A stretch of 37,571 nucleotides of DNA, from the NCBI RefSeq assembly GCF_900103455.1, contig NZ_FNHI01000029.1, positions 1-37,571 of the forward strand, written 5' to 3'. This stretch comes from Streptomyces wuyuanensis. Its GTDB lineage: Bacteria > Actinomycetota > Actinomycetes > Streptomycetales > Streptomycetaceae. Both the position numbers and the translations under genes were made by a program. The notes beneath the pieces were generated by a model that saw nothing but the letters and a program-made list of their open reading frames with translations, ran no database searches and was not told the DNA's origin. Of the stretch, positions 23,127 through 32,729 are shown piece after piece (the first letter of the stretch is position 1; each line of letters starts with the position of its first letter).

Positions 23127-23559
23127 GCATTACCCCCAAGTGGATGTGGTGGAGAGGCGGTTCGGGTGGTCGGACCGAACCGTCGTGACCATGCCTACAG
23201 GCCGCGCGCCGCCGGGCCGTAGTCGAGAGGGCCGGGATGGCCGCCATACGGACAAGTCGCCATACACAGTGCAGGGTTGAACAGTGTTGATCTTGCTGTT
23301 TGTGGCGTTCACGTGTCGTCTCGACGCAAGAACCACGGCCCAATGTGACGATCATGTGAAAAATCTTCACGAGGCGGCCATCCCGCGTGCCGGGCGTCAC
23401 AGGGAAAATCTGTCCGGAAAATATGCCGAGAGCGGCTACCTGAATATCCCCATGCAAAGCCGCAGGGTCGCCGACCCTCGGGGGGTTGTGCCGGTGCCGG
23501 GCGCCCGGGAAGGATCCTCGACCGGACCCCAGGCAGGCACATCAGCGGGAGGACGAACG
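23127..23559. other. Divergent regulatory region, melC operon / crotonase
   Basis: No gene is supported here. The part from about 23280 to 23460 is markedly richer in A and T than its surroundings. It holds a palindrome GTGAA-N5-TTCAC (23356-23370), near-repeated GGAAAATNTG words at about 23402 and 23416, and two direct copies of CGCCATAC (23242-23249 and 23258-23265) near the melC1 side. These are candidate regulator sites for melC. I could not assign a clear -35/-10 pair. Confidence 0.45.
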
Positions 23560-24339
23560 ATGGGTGACACCCCGGCGGTACGGATCGAGCGCGACGGCCC
23601 CGTCCTCACCGTCGTCCTCAGCCGCCCCGAGGCGCGCAACGCGGTGGACGGTCCGACCGCGGCGCTGCTCGCCGACGCCTTCCGGCGGTTCGACGCGGAC
23701 GAGGACGCCGCCGTCGCCGTGCTGTGGGGCGAGGGCGGCACCTTCTGCGCGGGCGCCGACCTCAAGGCCATCGGTACCGAACGCGGCAACACGGTCACCG
23801 CAGACGGCGACGGTCCGATGGGCCCGACCCGGATGCGGCTGGGCAAGCCCGTGATCGCCGCGGTCTCCGGCCATGCCGTGGCCGGCGGCCTGGAGCTCGC
23901 CCTCTGGTGCGATCTGCGGGTCGTCGAGGACGACGCGGTCTTCGGGGTGTTCTGCCGCCGCTGGGGCGTCCCCCTGATCGACGGCGGCACCGTACGGCTC
24001 CCGCGGCTCATCGGAGAGAGCCGCGCCATGGACCTGATCCTCACCGGCCGTCCCGTGCCGGCCGCCGAGGCGTACGACATCGGCCTCGCCAACCGGCTGG
24101 TCCCGCCCGGGGAGTCCCGGCGCGCGGCCGAACGGCTCGCCCGCGAGATCGCCGCGTTCCCGCAGCTGTGCCTGCGCCACGACCGGCTCTCCGCGATGGA
24201 GCAGCACGGCCTGCCGGAGCCCGAGGCGCTCGCCGGCGAGCACCGGCACGGACTCGTACCGCTGCACGCCGGTGAGACGCGGTCGGGCGCGGACCGCTTC
24301 GCCGAAGGCGCGGGCCGTCACGGCTCGTTCGCGGACTGA
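23560..24339 (+). CDS. Crotonase / enoyl-CoA hydratase family protein
   Basis: A 259-residue crotonase-fold protein. Oxyanion-hole segments are GEGGTFCAGADLKAI and AVSGHAVAGGLELALWCDL. The following FCRRWGVPLIDGGTVRLPRLIG is typical of a common actinobacterial subgroup in which the second catalytic Glu is replaced, so hydratase activity is uncertain. Possible roles are fatty acid beta-oxidation or another acyl-CoA reaction. The ATG follows GGGAGGA by 6 bases. It is convergent with sdhB, only 22 bases apart and without a terminator hairpin. Confidence 0.88.
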   Translation: MGDTPAVRIERDGPVLTVVLSRPEARNAVDGPTAALLADAFRRFDADEDAAVAVLWGEGGTFCAGADLKAIGTERGNTVTADGDGPMGPTRMRLGKPVIAAVSGHAVAGGLELALWCDLRVVEDDAVFGVFCRRWGVPLIDGGTVRLPRLIGESRAMDLILTGRPVPAAEAYDIGLANRLVPPGESRRAAERLAREIAAFPQLCLRHDRLSAMEQHGLPEPEALAGEHRHGLVPLHAGETRSGADRFAEGAGRHGSFAD

Positions 24340-24361
24340 CGCCCCGTGGCGGCCGGCTCCT

Positions 24362-25104
24362 CTACCGCTTGACCTTCCGCGTGGCGCGCAGCCACTCGCG
24401 GTTCATCGTGGTGATGGACGGGAGCGGAATGCCCTTCGGGCACGCCGTCGCGCACTCCCCGGTGAGGGTGCAGCCGCCGAAGCCCTCCTCGTCCATGGCC
24501 GCGACCATGTCGAGCACCCGGGTCTCGCGCTCGGGCCCGCCCTGCGGGAGCACGTTGAGGTGGTTGATCTTCGCCGAGGTGAAGAGCATCGCCGAGCCGT
24601 TGGGACAGGCCGCGACGCACGCCCCGCAGCCGATGCACTCGGCGTGCTCGAATGCGGCGTCGGCGTCCGCCTTGGGCACCGGCGTGGCGTGCGCCTCCGG
24701 GGCGGAGCCCGTCGGCACGGAGATGTAGCCACCGGCCTGGATGATCCGGTCGAAGGCCGAGCGGTCCACGACCAGGTCCTTCACCACGGGGAAGGCGGAG
24801 GCGCGCCACGGCTCGACGTCGATCGTGTCGCCGTCCTCGAAGGACCGCATGTGGAGCTGGCAGGTGGTCGTGCGCTCCGGGCCGTGCGCGTCACCGTTGA
24901 TCACCAGCGAGCAGGCGCCGCAGATGCCCTCGCGGCAGTCGTGGTCGAAGGCGACCGGCTCCTCACCGCGGAGGATGAGCTCCTCGTTGAGGGTGTCGAG
25001 CATCTCCAGGAACGACATGTCCCGGGAGATGCCGTCCACCTCGTAGGTGACCATGGCGCCGGGTGCGTCGGCGTTCTTCTGGCGCCAGACGCGCAGTCTG
25101 AGCT

Positions 25105-25108
<4 letters not shown>
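24362..25108 (-). CDS. sdhB: Succinate dehydrogenase/fumarate reductase iron-sulfur subunit
   Basis: A 248-residue SdhB. The 2Fe-2S ligands are in CREGICGACSLVING and the later TTCQLH. The C-terminal ferredoxin domain has CIGCGACVAACPNG for the 4Fe-4S/3Fe-4S clusters and GECATACPKGIPL. It passes electrons from SdhA to the membrane quinone site. The size and the sdhC-sdhA-sdhB order match the Sdh1-type enzyme of mycobacteria (Rv0247c-Rv0249c). Its ATG overlaps the sdhA stop by 4 bases. Confidence 0.94.
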
Positions 25109-27051
<1,943 letters not shown>

Positions 27052-27052
27052 G

Positions 27053-27757
27053 TCAGCTCACGACTCCGGTCATGACGGCGACGGGTACCGAGATGAAGCC
27101 CACCGTCAGCACCAGCGCGAGGCCGTTGGCGGCGGTCTTGAGGGCGCGGTCGCGGCGTACGCTGCCCGCGCCGAGGGTCTGGGCGGCGCTCCAGAACCCG
27201 TGGCGGATGTGCAGGCCGAGGGCGAGCATCGCGGTGAGGTAGACGGCGTTGCCGTAGGGGGTGGAGAAGGTCGCGACGACGTTCTCGTACGGCCTGCCCG
27301 GCTGGGCGTTCTCGTTGACGGTGAGCGTGGTCAGGTCCAGCAGGTGCCAGACGATGAACAGCCCGAGGATGATGCCGCCCCAGCGCATGGTGCGGGTGGC
27401 GTAGCTCGCGCGCCGGCGCTTGTGGACGTACTTGCTCGGGCGGGCCCGGATGTCCCGCCGGCTGAGCTGGTACGCCGACACGCCGTGCAGTACGACGGCG
27501 GCGAGGAGGACGACGCGGACGATCCAGAGCGCCCACTCGTAGTGGAGGAACGGCTCGCCCAGGGTGCGCAGCCAGTGGGCGTAGCCGTTGAACTCGTCGG
27601 AGCCGAAGAAGATCTTGAGGTTGCCCAGCATGTGGACGACCAGGTAGCCGAGCATGATCAGGCCGGTCACGGCCATCACCGTCTTCTTGCCGACGGTCGA
27701 TCCCCAGAGCGTGCGCGTCATGGACGGCCGTCGGCCCGTCCGCGTTGCCAGAGCCAT
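27053..27757 (-). CDS. sdhC: Succinate dehydrogenase cytochrome b subunit
   Basis: A 234-residue membrane subunit with five predicted helices: around residues 25-43 (TVMAVTGLIMLGYLVVHML), 75-97 (WIVRVVLLAAVVLHGVSAY), 125-145, 170-190 and 210-232. Conserved histidines (VVHMLGN, VLHGVSAY, IVWHLLDL and LHIRHGFW) are candidate haem b ligands. The single-chain five-helix form is that of B-type Sdh/Frd. It anchors SdhAB and reduces menaquinone. There is no ribosome site before ATG, and a promoter-like element ends 8 bases upstream, so the mRNA may be leaderless. Confidence 0.9.
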   Translation of the reverse strand: MALATRTGRRPSMTRTLWGSTVGKKTVMAVTGLIMLGYLVVHMLGNLKIFFGSDEFNGYAHWLRTLGEPFLHYEWALWIVRVVLLAAVVLHGVSAYQLSRRDIRARPSKYVHKRRRASYATRTMRWGGIILGLFIVWHLLDLTTLTVNENAQPGRPYENVVATFSTPYGNAVYLTAMLALGLHIRHGFWSAAQTLGAGSVRRDRALKTAANGLALVLTVGFISVPVAVMTGVVS

Positions 27758-27765
27758 GGACACAG

Positions 27766-27796
27766 ACGCTAGGCGGGGAGGTGCCGAGAGGTCCAA
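27766..27796 (-). promoter_or_regulatory. Possible leaderless promoter of sdhCAB
   Basis: On the minus strand, TTGGAC (27796-27791), 19 bases, TAGCGT (27771-27766). The -10 fits TANNNT and ends 8 bases before the sdhC ATG, so transcription would begin at or next to the start codon. Spacing is slightly long. Confidence 0.35.
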
Positions 27797-27815
27797 GACA
27801 TGGTCCGGCTGATCT

Positions 27816-27834
27816 CGATAGCCAGGGGCTATCG
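27816..27834. promoter_or_regulatory. LysR-type operator palindrome between sdhC and lysR
   Basis: CGATAGCC-AGG-GGCTATCG, eight perfect pairs, containing the LysR-box T-N11-A as ATAGCC...GGCTAT. It ends 8 bases before the regulator start codon, a typical autorepression position, and lies 59 bases from the sdhC start. The regulator is the adjacent LysR gene by inference. Confidence 0.7.
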
Positions 27835-27842
27835 TGGGTGGT

Positions 27843-28754
27843 ATGCAGTTCCAGCAGCTCCAGTACTTCGTGGCCGTCGCGGAGACCCGGCACTTCACCC
27901 GGGCCGCGGAGCGCGTGCACGTCTCCCAGCCCTCGCTGTCGCAGCAGATCCGGGCGCTGGAGAAGGAGCTGGGGGCGGAGTTGTTCAGCCGGGCGCGGGG
28001 CAACATCGCCCTCACCGACGCGGGCGAGGCGCTGCTGCCGCTGGCCCGGCGGATCCTCGCCGACGCGGACACGGCCCGGCACGAGGTGCAGGAGCTGGCG
28101 CAGCTGCGGCGCGGCCGGGTGCGGCTGGGCGCGACGCCGAGCCTGTGCACGGGTCTGCTCCCGGACGTGCTGCGCGCCTTCCACGATCTCCATCCGGGCA
28201 TCGAGTTGCTGATCGAGGAGGGCGGCTCGCACGACCTCGTACGGGAGCTGGCGCGCGGCGCGCTCGATCTGGCGCTGGTGGTGCTGCCGCTGCCGACCCC
28301 GTCACCGGCGCTGACGACGGTGGAGCTGCTTCAGGAGGACCTGGTGGTGGTCTCCTCGGCCGCCTCCCCGGCGCCGCGCCGCCCGGTGCGGATCGCCGAC
28401 CTCCAGGGCGAGCCGCTGGTGATGTTCCGGCACGGGTACGACCTGCGGGAGCTCACGGTCGCGGCGTGCCGCGCGGAGGGCTTCGAGCCGGCGTTCACGG
28501 TGGAGGGCGGGGAGATGGACGCGGTCCTCGGCTTCGTACGGGCGGGACTCGGCCTGGCGGTCGTCCCCCGTATGGTCGCGGCACGCGCGGGCCGCGACCT
28601 GCGGGTCACCGCTCTCGCCCGCCCCGGCCTGCGCCGCACGATCGCGCTGGCCCACCGCAGCGACGTGGCCCCGCCGCGGGCGGCCCGTGAACTCCAGCGC
28701 CTGCTGCTGCGGACGCGCACGGCGGCTCCGCAGGGGCAGGGCACCGACGCGTGA
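27843..28754 (+). CDS. LysR-family transcriptional regulator
   Basis: A 303-residue LysR protein. The winged helix-turn-helix is MQFQQLQYFVAVAETRHFTR with VSQPSLSQQIRALEKELG at about residues 30-48. The effector domain starts near 90 (RVRLGATPSLC) and has two Rossmann-like lobes up to about 290. It is divergent from sdhCAB with a palindromic T-N11-A box between them, so it probably controls sdh and itself; the effector is unknown. The ATG follows GGGTGG. The last codons (RTRTAAPQGQGTDA) belong to a 57-bp tandem repeat that continues past the stop. Confidence 0.92.
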   Translation: MQFQQLQYFVAVAETRHFTRAAERVHVSQPSLSQQIRALEKELGAELFSRARGNIALTDAGEALLPLARRILADADTARHEVQELAQLRRGRVRLGATPSLCTGLLPDVLRAFHDLHPGIELLIEEGGSHDLVRELARGALDLALVVLPLPTPSPALTTVELLQEDLVVVSSAASPAPRRPVRIADLQGEPLVMFRHGYDLRELTVAACRAEGFEPAFTVEGGEMDAVLGFVRAGLGLAVVPRMVAARAGRDLRVTALARPGLRRTIALAHRSDVAPPRAARELQRLLLRTRTAAPQGQGTDA

Positions 28755-28822
28755 GCGCGGGTCCCGCGGACGCGCACGGCGGCTCGGCAGGGGCCGGGCG
28801 CCGACGTACGAGCCGCGGGGTT
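28709..28822. repeat. Degenerate 57-bp tandem duplication across the lysR stop
   Basis: Copy 1 is 28709-28765 and copy 2 begins at 28766. Both begin GCGGACGCGCACGGCGGCTC and continue with GCAGGGGC.GGGC.CCGACG. The period is 57 bases (19 codons), so the second copy stays in the lysR frame after the TGA and would read RTRTAARQGPGADV. It suggests the protein end once lay, or could lie, further downstream. Confidence 0.65.
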
Positions 28823-28861
28823 CCGGCACCCGCCGTCACCCGGCTGTGCTGCTGCGGCCAC

Positions 28862-29269
28862 TCAGTCGATCACGGCGGTGGCTTCGATCTCGACCAGGTG
28901 CTCGGGTACGGCCAGGGCCGCGACGCCCAGCAGGGTGCCCGGCGGCACCGGGGTGCCCCCCAGCGTCGCGGCCGCCCGCGCGACGCCCTCCAGGAAGAGC
29001 GGCATCTTGTCGGGAGTCCAGTCGACGACGTACACGGTCAGCTTGGCCACGTCGTCGAACGTGGCACCCACCCCGGCCAGCGCGGTGCCGACGTTGAGAT
29101 AGCACTGCTCGACCTGGGTGGCGAGGTCGCCCTCGCCGACCACGGCCCCGTCGGCGTCCCAGGCGACCTGCCCGGCGACGAAGACCAGTTTCGAGCCGGA
29201 AGCGACCGACACCTGGTGGTAGGAGTCGATCTCCGGCAGTCCGCCGGGGTTCACCAATCTGACGGTCAT
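28862..29269 (-). CDS. RidA/YjgF-family protein
   Basis: A 135-residue Rid-family protein. VNPGGLPEIDSYHQVSVASG, LVFVAGQVAWDADG, QVEQCYLNVGTALAGVGAT and HLVEIEATAVID cover the chorismate-mutase-like fold of trimers. RidA enzymes hydrolyse enamine/imine intermediates from PLP enzymes using an Arg in the conserved RSTV.V stretch. Here that stretch reads PPGTLLGVAAL, so the Arg is missing and deaminase activity is doubtful, as in the Rid4-7 subfamilies. The ATG at 29269 has AGGAGG upstream. It is divergent from an HxlR regulator across a palindrome. Confidence 0.88.
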   Translation of the reverse strand: MTVRLVNPGGLPEIDSYHQVSVASGSKLVFVAGQVAWDADGAVVGEGDLATQVEQCYLNVGTALAGVGATFDDVAKLTVYVVDWTPDKMPLFLEGVARAAATLGGTPVPPGTLLGVAALAVPEHLVEIEATAVID

Positions 29270-29344
29270 GCTGCCCGCCTCCTCGTCCTGGCTGCGAGTG
29301 CCCTGGTTCCGGTCCACCGGACGCGGGCTCACTCGGTCTCTTGT

Positions 29345-29359
29345 GGTTACCCGGTAACC
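29345..29359. promoter_or_regulatory. Palindromic operator GGTTACC-C-GGTAACC
   Basis: A 15-base perfect palindrome, 7-bp arms and a single central C, in the 146-base gap between ridA and hxlR. HxlR-family proteins bind short GTAAC-type palindromes in such divergent gaps, so the neighbour is the likely binder. Confidence 0.65.
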
Positions 29360-29415
29360 GTAGGAGAGTGGCCTCTGACATGGAAGAACGCACTTTTCGG
29401 TGACTGAGGAACCTG

Positions 29416-29796
29416 ATGGTGACCAAGCAGTTCACAGGCGCGCCCGACGAAGCGGACCTCCGGCGCGCGGATTCCCTGGCACGAGAGATATTCGCGGACG
29501 TCGCCAACAAGTGGGCGCTCCTGATCATCGAGGCGCTCGGCGAGCGGACCCTGCGCTTCGGCGAGCTGCGCAACGAGGTCGACGGCATCAGTCACAAGAT
29601 GCTCACCCAGAACCTGCGCATGCTGGAGCGCAACGGACTGGCCGACCGCAGGGTGCACCCCACCGTGCCGCCGCGGGTCGAGTACAGCCTCACCGAGCCG
29701 GGACGGGCGCTGCGGGAGACGGTGCACACGATGTGCGACTGGACGCACCGGTACCTCGGGCACATCGAGGCCTCCCGCGGCCGCTTCGACGCCTGA
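29416..29796 (+). CDS. HxlR-family winged-helix transcriptional regulator
   Basis: A 126-residue HxlR/DUF24 regulator. The core KWALLIIEALGERTLRFGEL, GISHKMLTQNLRMLERNGL and the wing VPPRVEYSLTEPGRAL are diagnostic. The single Cys in HTMCDW is near the C-terminus and not in the N-terminal redox position used by HypR/QorR-type sensors, so the signal is unclear. It lies divergent from the RidA-like gene with a GGTTACC palindrome between, so it likely represses that gene, itself or both. GAGGAACCTG precedes ATG. Confidence 0.9.
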   Translation: MVTKQFTGAPDEADLRRADSLAREIFADVANKWALLIIEALGERTLRFGELRNEVDGISHKMLTQNLRMLERNGLADRRVHPTVPPRVEYSLTEPGRALRETVHTMCDWTHRYLGHIEASRGRFDA

Positions 29797-29814
29797 CGGC
29801 CCTCCCGCTCCGCT

Positions 29815-29915
29815 CCCGGCGCGCTCCGGTCCAGGGCGGACGCTCAGCCGGCCGGGTCCCGGAAGCCCCGTCGCCCGGCGCGCCCCGGTCCCGGACGCTC
29901 AGCCGCCCGGCTCGA
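29815..29915. repeat. Imperfect ~59-bp direct duplication after two convergent genes
   Basis: CCCGGCGCG(C/T)(C)CCGGTC...GGACGCTCAGCCG occurs from 29815 and again from 29874, the second copy with a 4-base gap. The second copy contains the stop codon of the TPR gene (29899-29901). It resembles the repeat that spans the lysR stop 1.1 kb away. Confidence 0.5.
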
Positions 29916-30420
29916 CCAGCAGCCGCGCGTAGCCGGCCATCGAGCGCTGGTAGCGCGGCAGATGGGGGGCCAGCGCACCCAGCACCAGCGACAGGCCCTC
30001 CCGTTCCCGGCCGAGGTTCGCGAGGCACAGGGCGAGGGTGGCGCGGACGGCGTCGTCGAGTTCGTCGGAGGGCGCGTCGAGTTCCGGCTCGAGCAGGGCA
30101 ACGCCCTCCTTCGCACGACCGACGTTGCGCAGCGAGCTCGCCAGCTGAATCCTGGCGCGGCGGCCGCGGTAACCGGCGAGTCCCCGCCGCAGCGCGTCCT
30201 GGTACAGGGCCACCGCGTCGCCGGAGTGGCCCGTCGAGTCGAAGGCGCACGCCCGTTCGAAGGGCCCCACCGGGCTGTCCTCGGGCAGCTCGGCCACGAG
30301 AGCGTCGACCGCGGCGCGGAACTCCGCCTCGCGTCCGGCCGCCGCGTGGTCGTCGAAGGCGGCCCAGAGGGCCGCGAGGCGCCCTTCCCAGTCCGAGTTG
30401 ATCCCGTGCTCCTCGTCCAT
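29899..30420 (-). CDS. Tetratricopeptide-repeat protein
   Basis: A 173-residue soluble TPR protein. It opens MDEEHGINSDWEGRLAALWA; repeats include ERACAFDSTGHSGDAVALYQDALRRGL in two stretches, IQLASSLRNVGRAKEGVALL and LALCLANLGREREGLSLVL. These resemble the family in which a short TPR protein packs about four helix pairs; partner unknown. The ATG follows AGGGTGA. It stands alone after rmdA with 134 bases between. Confidence 0.82.
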   Translation of the reverse strand: MDEEHGINSDWEGRLAALWAAFDDHAAAGREAEFRAAVDALVAELPEDSPVGPFERACAFDSTGHSGDAVALYQDALRRGLAGYRGRRARIQLASSLRNVGRAKEGVALLEPELDAPSDELDDAVRATLALCLANLGREREGLSLVLGALAPHLPRYQRSMAGYARLLVEPGG

Positions 30421-30554
30421 GCGGTTCACCCTGGCCCCTGACGGACCCGTACGGCAACCGCTTTGGCCCTCGGCCGGCCTCGCGCGGACGGCCGGGCCGC
30501 GGCCCCCACCGGTCTCCCTGCGGGGGCTCCGGCCCGGGCCCGAAGCACCCCGGA

Positions 30555-32729
30555 CTACACCGCGTCCGCGAGCGACAGCGTGTGGAGCCGGTCCGGCGGG
30601 CCCGGCCTGGCGTAGTACCAGCCCTGGGCCGTGTCGCAGCCCAACTGGCGCAGTTGCTCGGCCTGGACGCCGGTTTCGACGCCCTCGACCGTCACCGCCA
30701 GTTCGAGGCTGTGGGCGAGCGAGACGATCCCCTCGACGATCTTCCGGTCCACCGGGTCCGCCGGGTGCTGCTGCATGCCCTGGGTGAAGGAGCGGTCCAG
30801 CTTGAGCACGCTCACGGGGAGCCGCCGTAGATTGGCCAGGTTCGAGTAGCCGGTGCCGAAGTCGTCGAGGGCGATGTCGACACCCATCTCGGCCAGTTGC
30901 CGCAGCGGTTTGAGGAGGTCCTCGTCCGCCCCGATCAGCGCGGACTCGGTGACCTCCAGGCACAGCGCACCGGGCGGGAGGCCCGAGCGCTCCAGCACGT
31001 CCACCGTGTCGGCGACCAGACCCGGGTGGTGCAGCTGGGTCGGGGACAGGTTGACGTTGATCCGCAACGGGGGTGCGGAGCGGTCCCGATCGGCCTGCTC
31101 GTGCCAGGACCGCGCCTGCCGCACGGCCTCCTGGAGGACCCAGCGGCCGAGCGGCACGATCAGCCCGGTGTGCTCGGCGAGCGGGATGAAGTGGTCCGGT
31201 CCGAGGACCCCGTGCTGCGGGTGCGACCAGCGCACCAGCGCCTCCGCGCCGTGCACCCGGCCGTCGCCGAGGTGCACGAGGGGCTGGTACTCGATGAAGA
31301 ACTCGCCCCGCTCCAGGGCCGCCGGGAGCGCCGTGGTCAGCCCGTGCCGGGTGATCGCGCGGGCGTCCGCCTCCGGGTCGGCGAGTTCGAAGCGGTTCCC
31401 GCCCGCGGACTTGGCCCGGTACATGGTGATGTCCGCGCTGCGCAGGACCTCCGCCGAGGTCCGCTCCCCTGCCGCCGGCCCCTCGACGATCCCGATGCTG
31501 CCCCGGACGCTGATCTCCCGGCCGTCGAGGGTCACGGGTGCGGCCAGCGCGGCGAGGATCCGGGTGGCGAGTTCGCTCACCTCGTGCTGCGTCTCCCGGC
31601 CGGTGGTCAGCGCCACGAACTCGTCGCCGCCCAGCCTGGCCACCATCTCCCCGGGGGCGGTGGCGCAGCTCTGCAGCCGGTCGGCGACCTCGACGAGCAG
31701 CCGGTCGCCGGCCGAATGGCCGAGGCTGTCGTTGATCGCCTTGAAGCCGTCGAGGTCGAGGTAGCAGAGCCCGAAGCGGGCCCCGTCGCCGGCCGCCAGC
31801 GCCTTCTCCAGGCGCTCGAAGAACAGGGTCCTGTTGGGCAGCCCGGTGAGCGCGTCGTGCGTCGCCTCGTACCTCAGCCGGAGATTGAGCAGCCGCCGTT
31901 CGGTGGTGTCCTCCATCAGAGCCAGCTGGTACTGGGGCATGCCGTCGGCGTCCCGCAGCAGCGACACGGTGAGATTGGTCCAGAGCACCGTGCCGTCGTT
32001 GCGGTAGAAGGGCTTCTCGACCCGGTAGTGCTCGCGTTCACCGCGTACGAGCTCGTCGTACATGTTCCAGGTCTGCGGCCGGTCCTCGGGGTGTGCCCAT
32101 TCGTTCACCTTGCGACCGCGGACATGGTGCTCCAGTCCGCCGAACATCCGGGTCAGCGTGTCGTTGACCTCCAGGACGTTGCCGTCGAGGTCGGCGATCC
32201 CGATGCCGATCGCCGCGTCCTCGAAGACCGCGCGGAAGCGCGTCTCGGTGGCGTGCAGGGCCTCCATGGCCACGCTGCGCGCCGCCAGCGCCGAGCGGGC
32301 GATGGCCTCCTGCTCGGTGAGGGTGCGTTCCCGCAGGGCGAGGGCGTACCCGGCGGCGAGCGCGTGCTGCAGTCTGGCGCAACGGGCCCGGCTGTCCTCC
32401 GCCGACTCCCGGTCGTTCCCGCAGTAGAGGACCAGGTAGGCGTCGACCACGCCGAGCGTACGGCTGAGGGCGTCCGGGTCCGTGCAGTGGGCGTCGACGA
32501 GGGCGGCCCCGACCCGCTGGGCCGCCGCGGAGTCGAACGGGCGCGTGTGCAGCGCCTCGCTCAACTCCCGTGCCAGCGGCAGCAGGTGCCGCTCGAACTC
32601 GGGACGGGTCAGCGACGTGGCGGTGACGGGGAAGATCGCCCGGCTCCAGATGGTCGCGAACCGTCTGAGTCTGTCCTCCGGGTCGTCCGGGCCCGCCGCC
32701 GAGCCCGCTTCCTGCGAGGGCGTCATCAC
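30555..32729 (-). CDS. rmdA: PAS-GGDEF-EAL c-di-GMP turnover protein RmdA
   Basis: A 724-residue cytoplasmic protein. After a helical N-terminal region comes a PAS domain at about 160-280 (FRAVFEDAAIGIGIADLDGN). The GGDEF domain, with intact GGDEF at 367-371, makes c-di-GMP. The EAL domain, with EALVRW at 496-501, INVNLSPTQL, DDFGTGYS and KLDRSF, degrades it. No RXXD inhibitory site precedes GGDEF. The domain order and neighbours match Streptomyces RmdA, which controls the onset of development. The start may be GTG 32729 or the next codon, ATG 32726; both overlap the methyltransferase stop, so translation is coupled. Confidence 0.9.
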   Translation of the reverse strand: MMTPSQEAGSAAGPDDPEDRLRRFATIWSRAIFPVTATSLTRPEFERHLLPLARELSEALHTRPFDSAAAQRVGAALVDAHCTDPDALSRTLGVVDAYLVLYCGNDRESAEDSRARCARLQHALAAGYALALRERTLTEQEAIARSALAARSVAMEALHATETRFRAVFEDAAIGIGIADLDGNVLEVNDTLTRMFGGLEHHVRGRKVNEWAHPEDRPQTWNMYDELVRGEREHYRVEKPFYRNDGTVLWTNLTVSLLRDADGMPQYQLALMEDTTERRLLNLRLRYEATHDALTGLPNRTLFFERLEKALAAGDGARFGLCYLDLDGFKAINDSLGHSAGDRLLVEVADRLQSCATAPGEMVARLGGDEFVALTTGRETQHEVSELATRILAALAAPVTLDGREISVRGSIGIVEGPAAGERTSAEVLRSADITMYRAKSAGGNRFELADPEADARAITRHGLTTALPAALERGEFFIEYQPLVHLGDGRVHGAEALVRWSHPQHGVLGPDHFIPLAEHTGLIVPLGRWVLQEAVRQARSWHEQADRDRSAPPLRINVNLSPTQLHHPGLVADTVDVLERSGLPPGALCLEVTESALIGADEDLLKPLRQLAEMGVDIALDDFGTGYSNLANLRRLPVSVLKLDRSFTQGMQQHPADPVDRKIVEGIVSLAHSLELAVTVEGVETGVQAEQLRQLGCDTAQGWYYARPGPPDRLHTLSLADAV

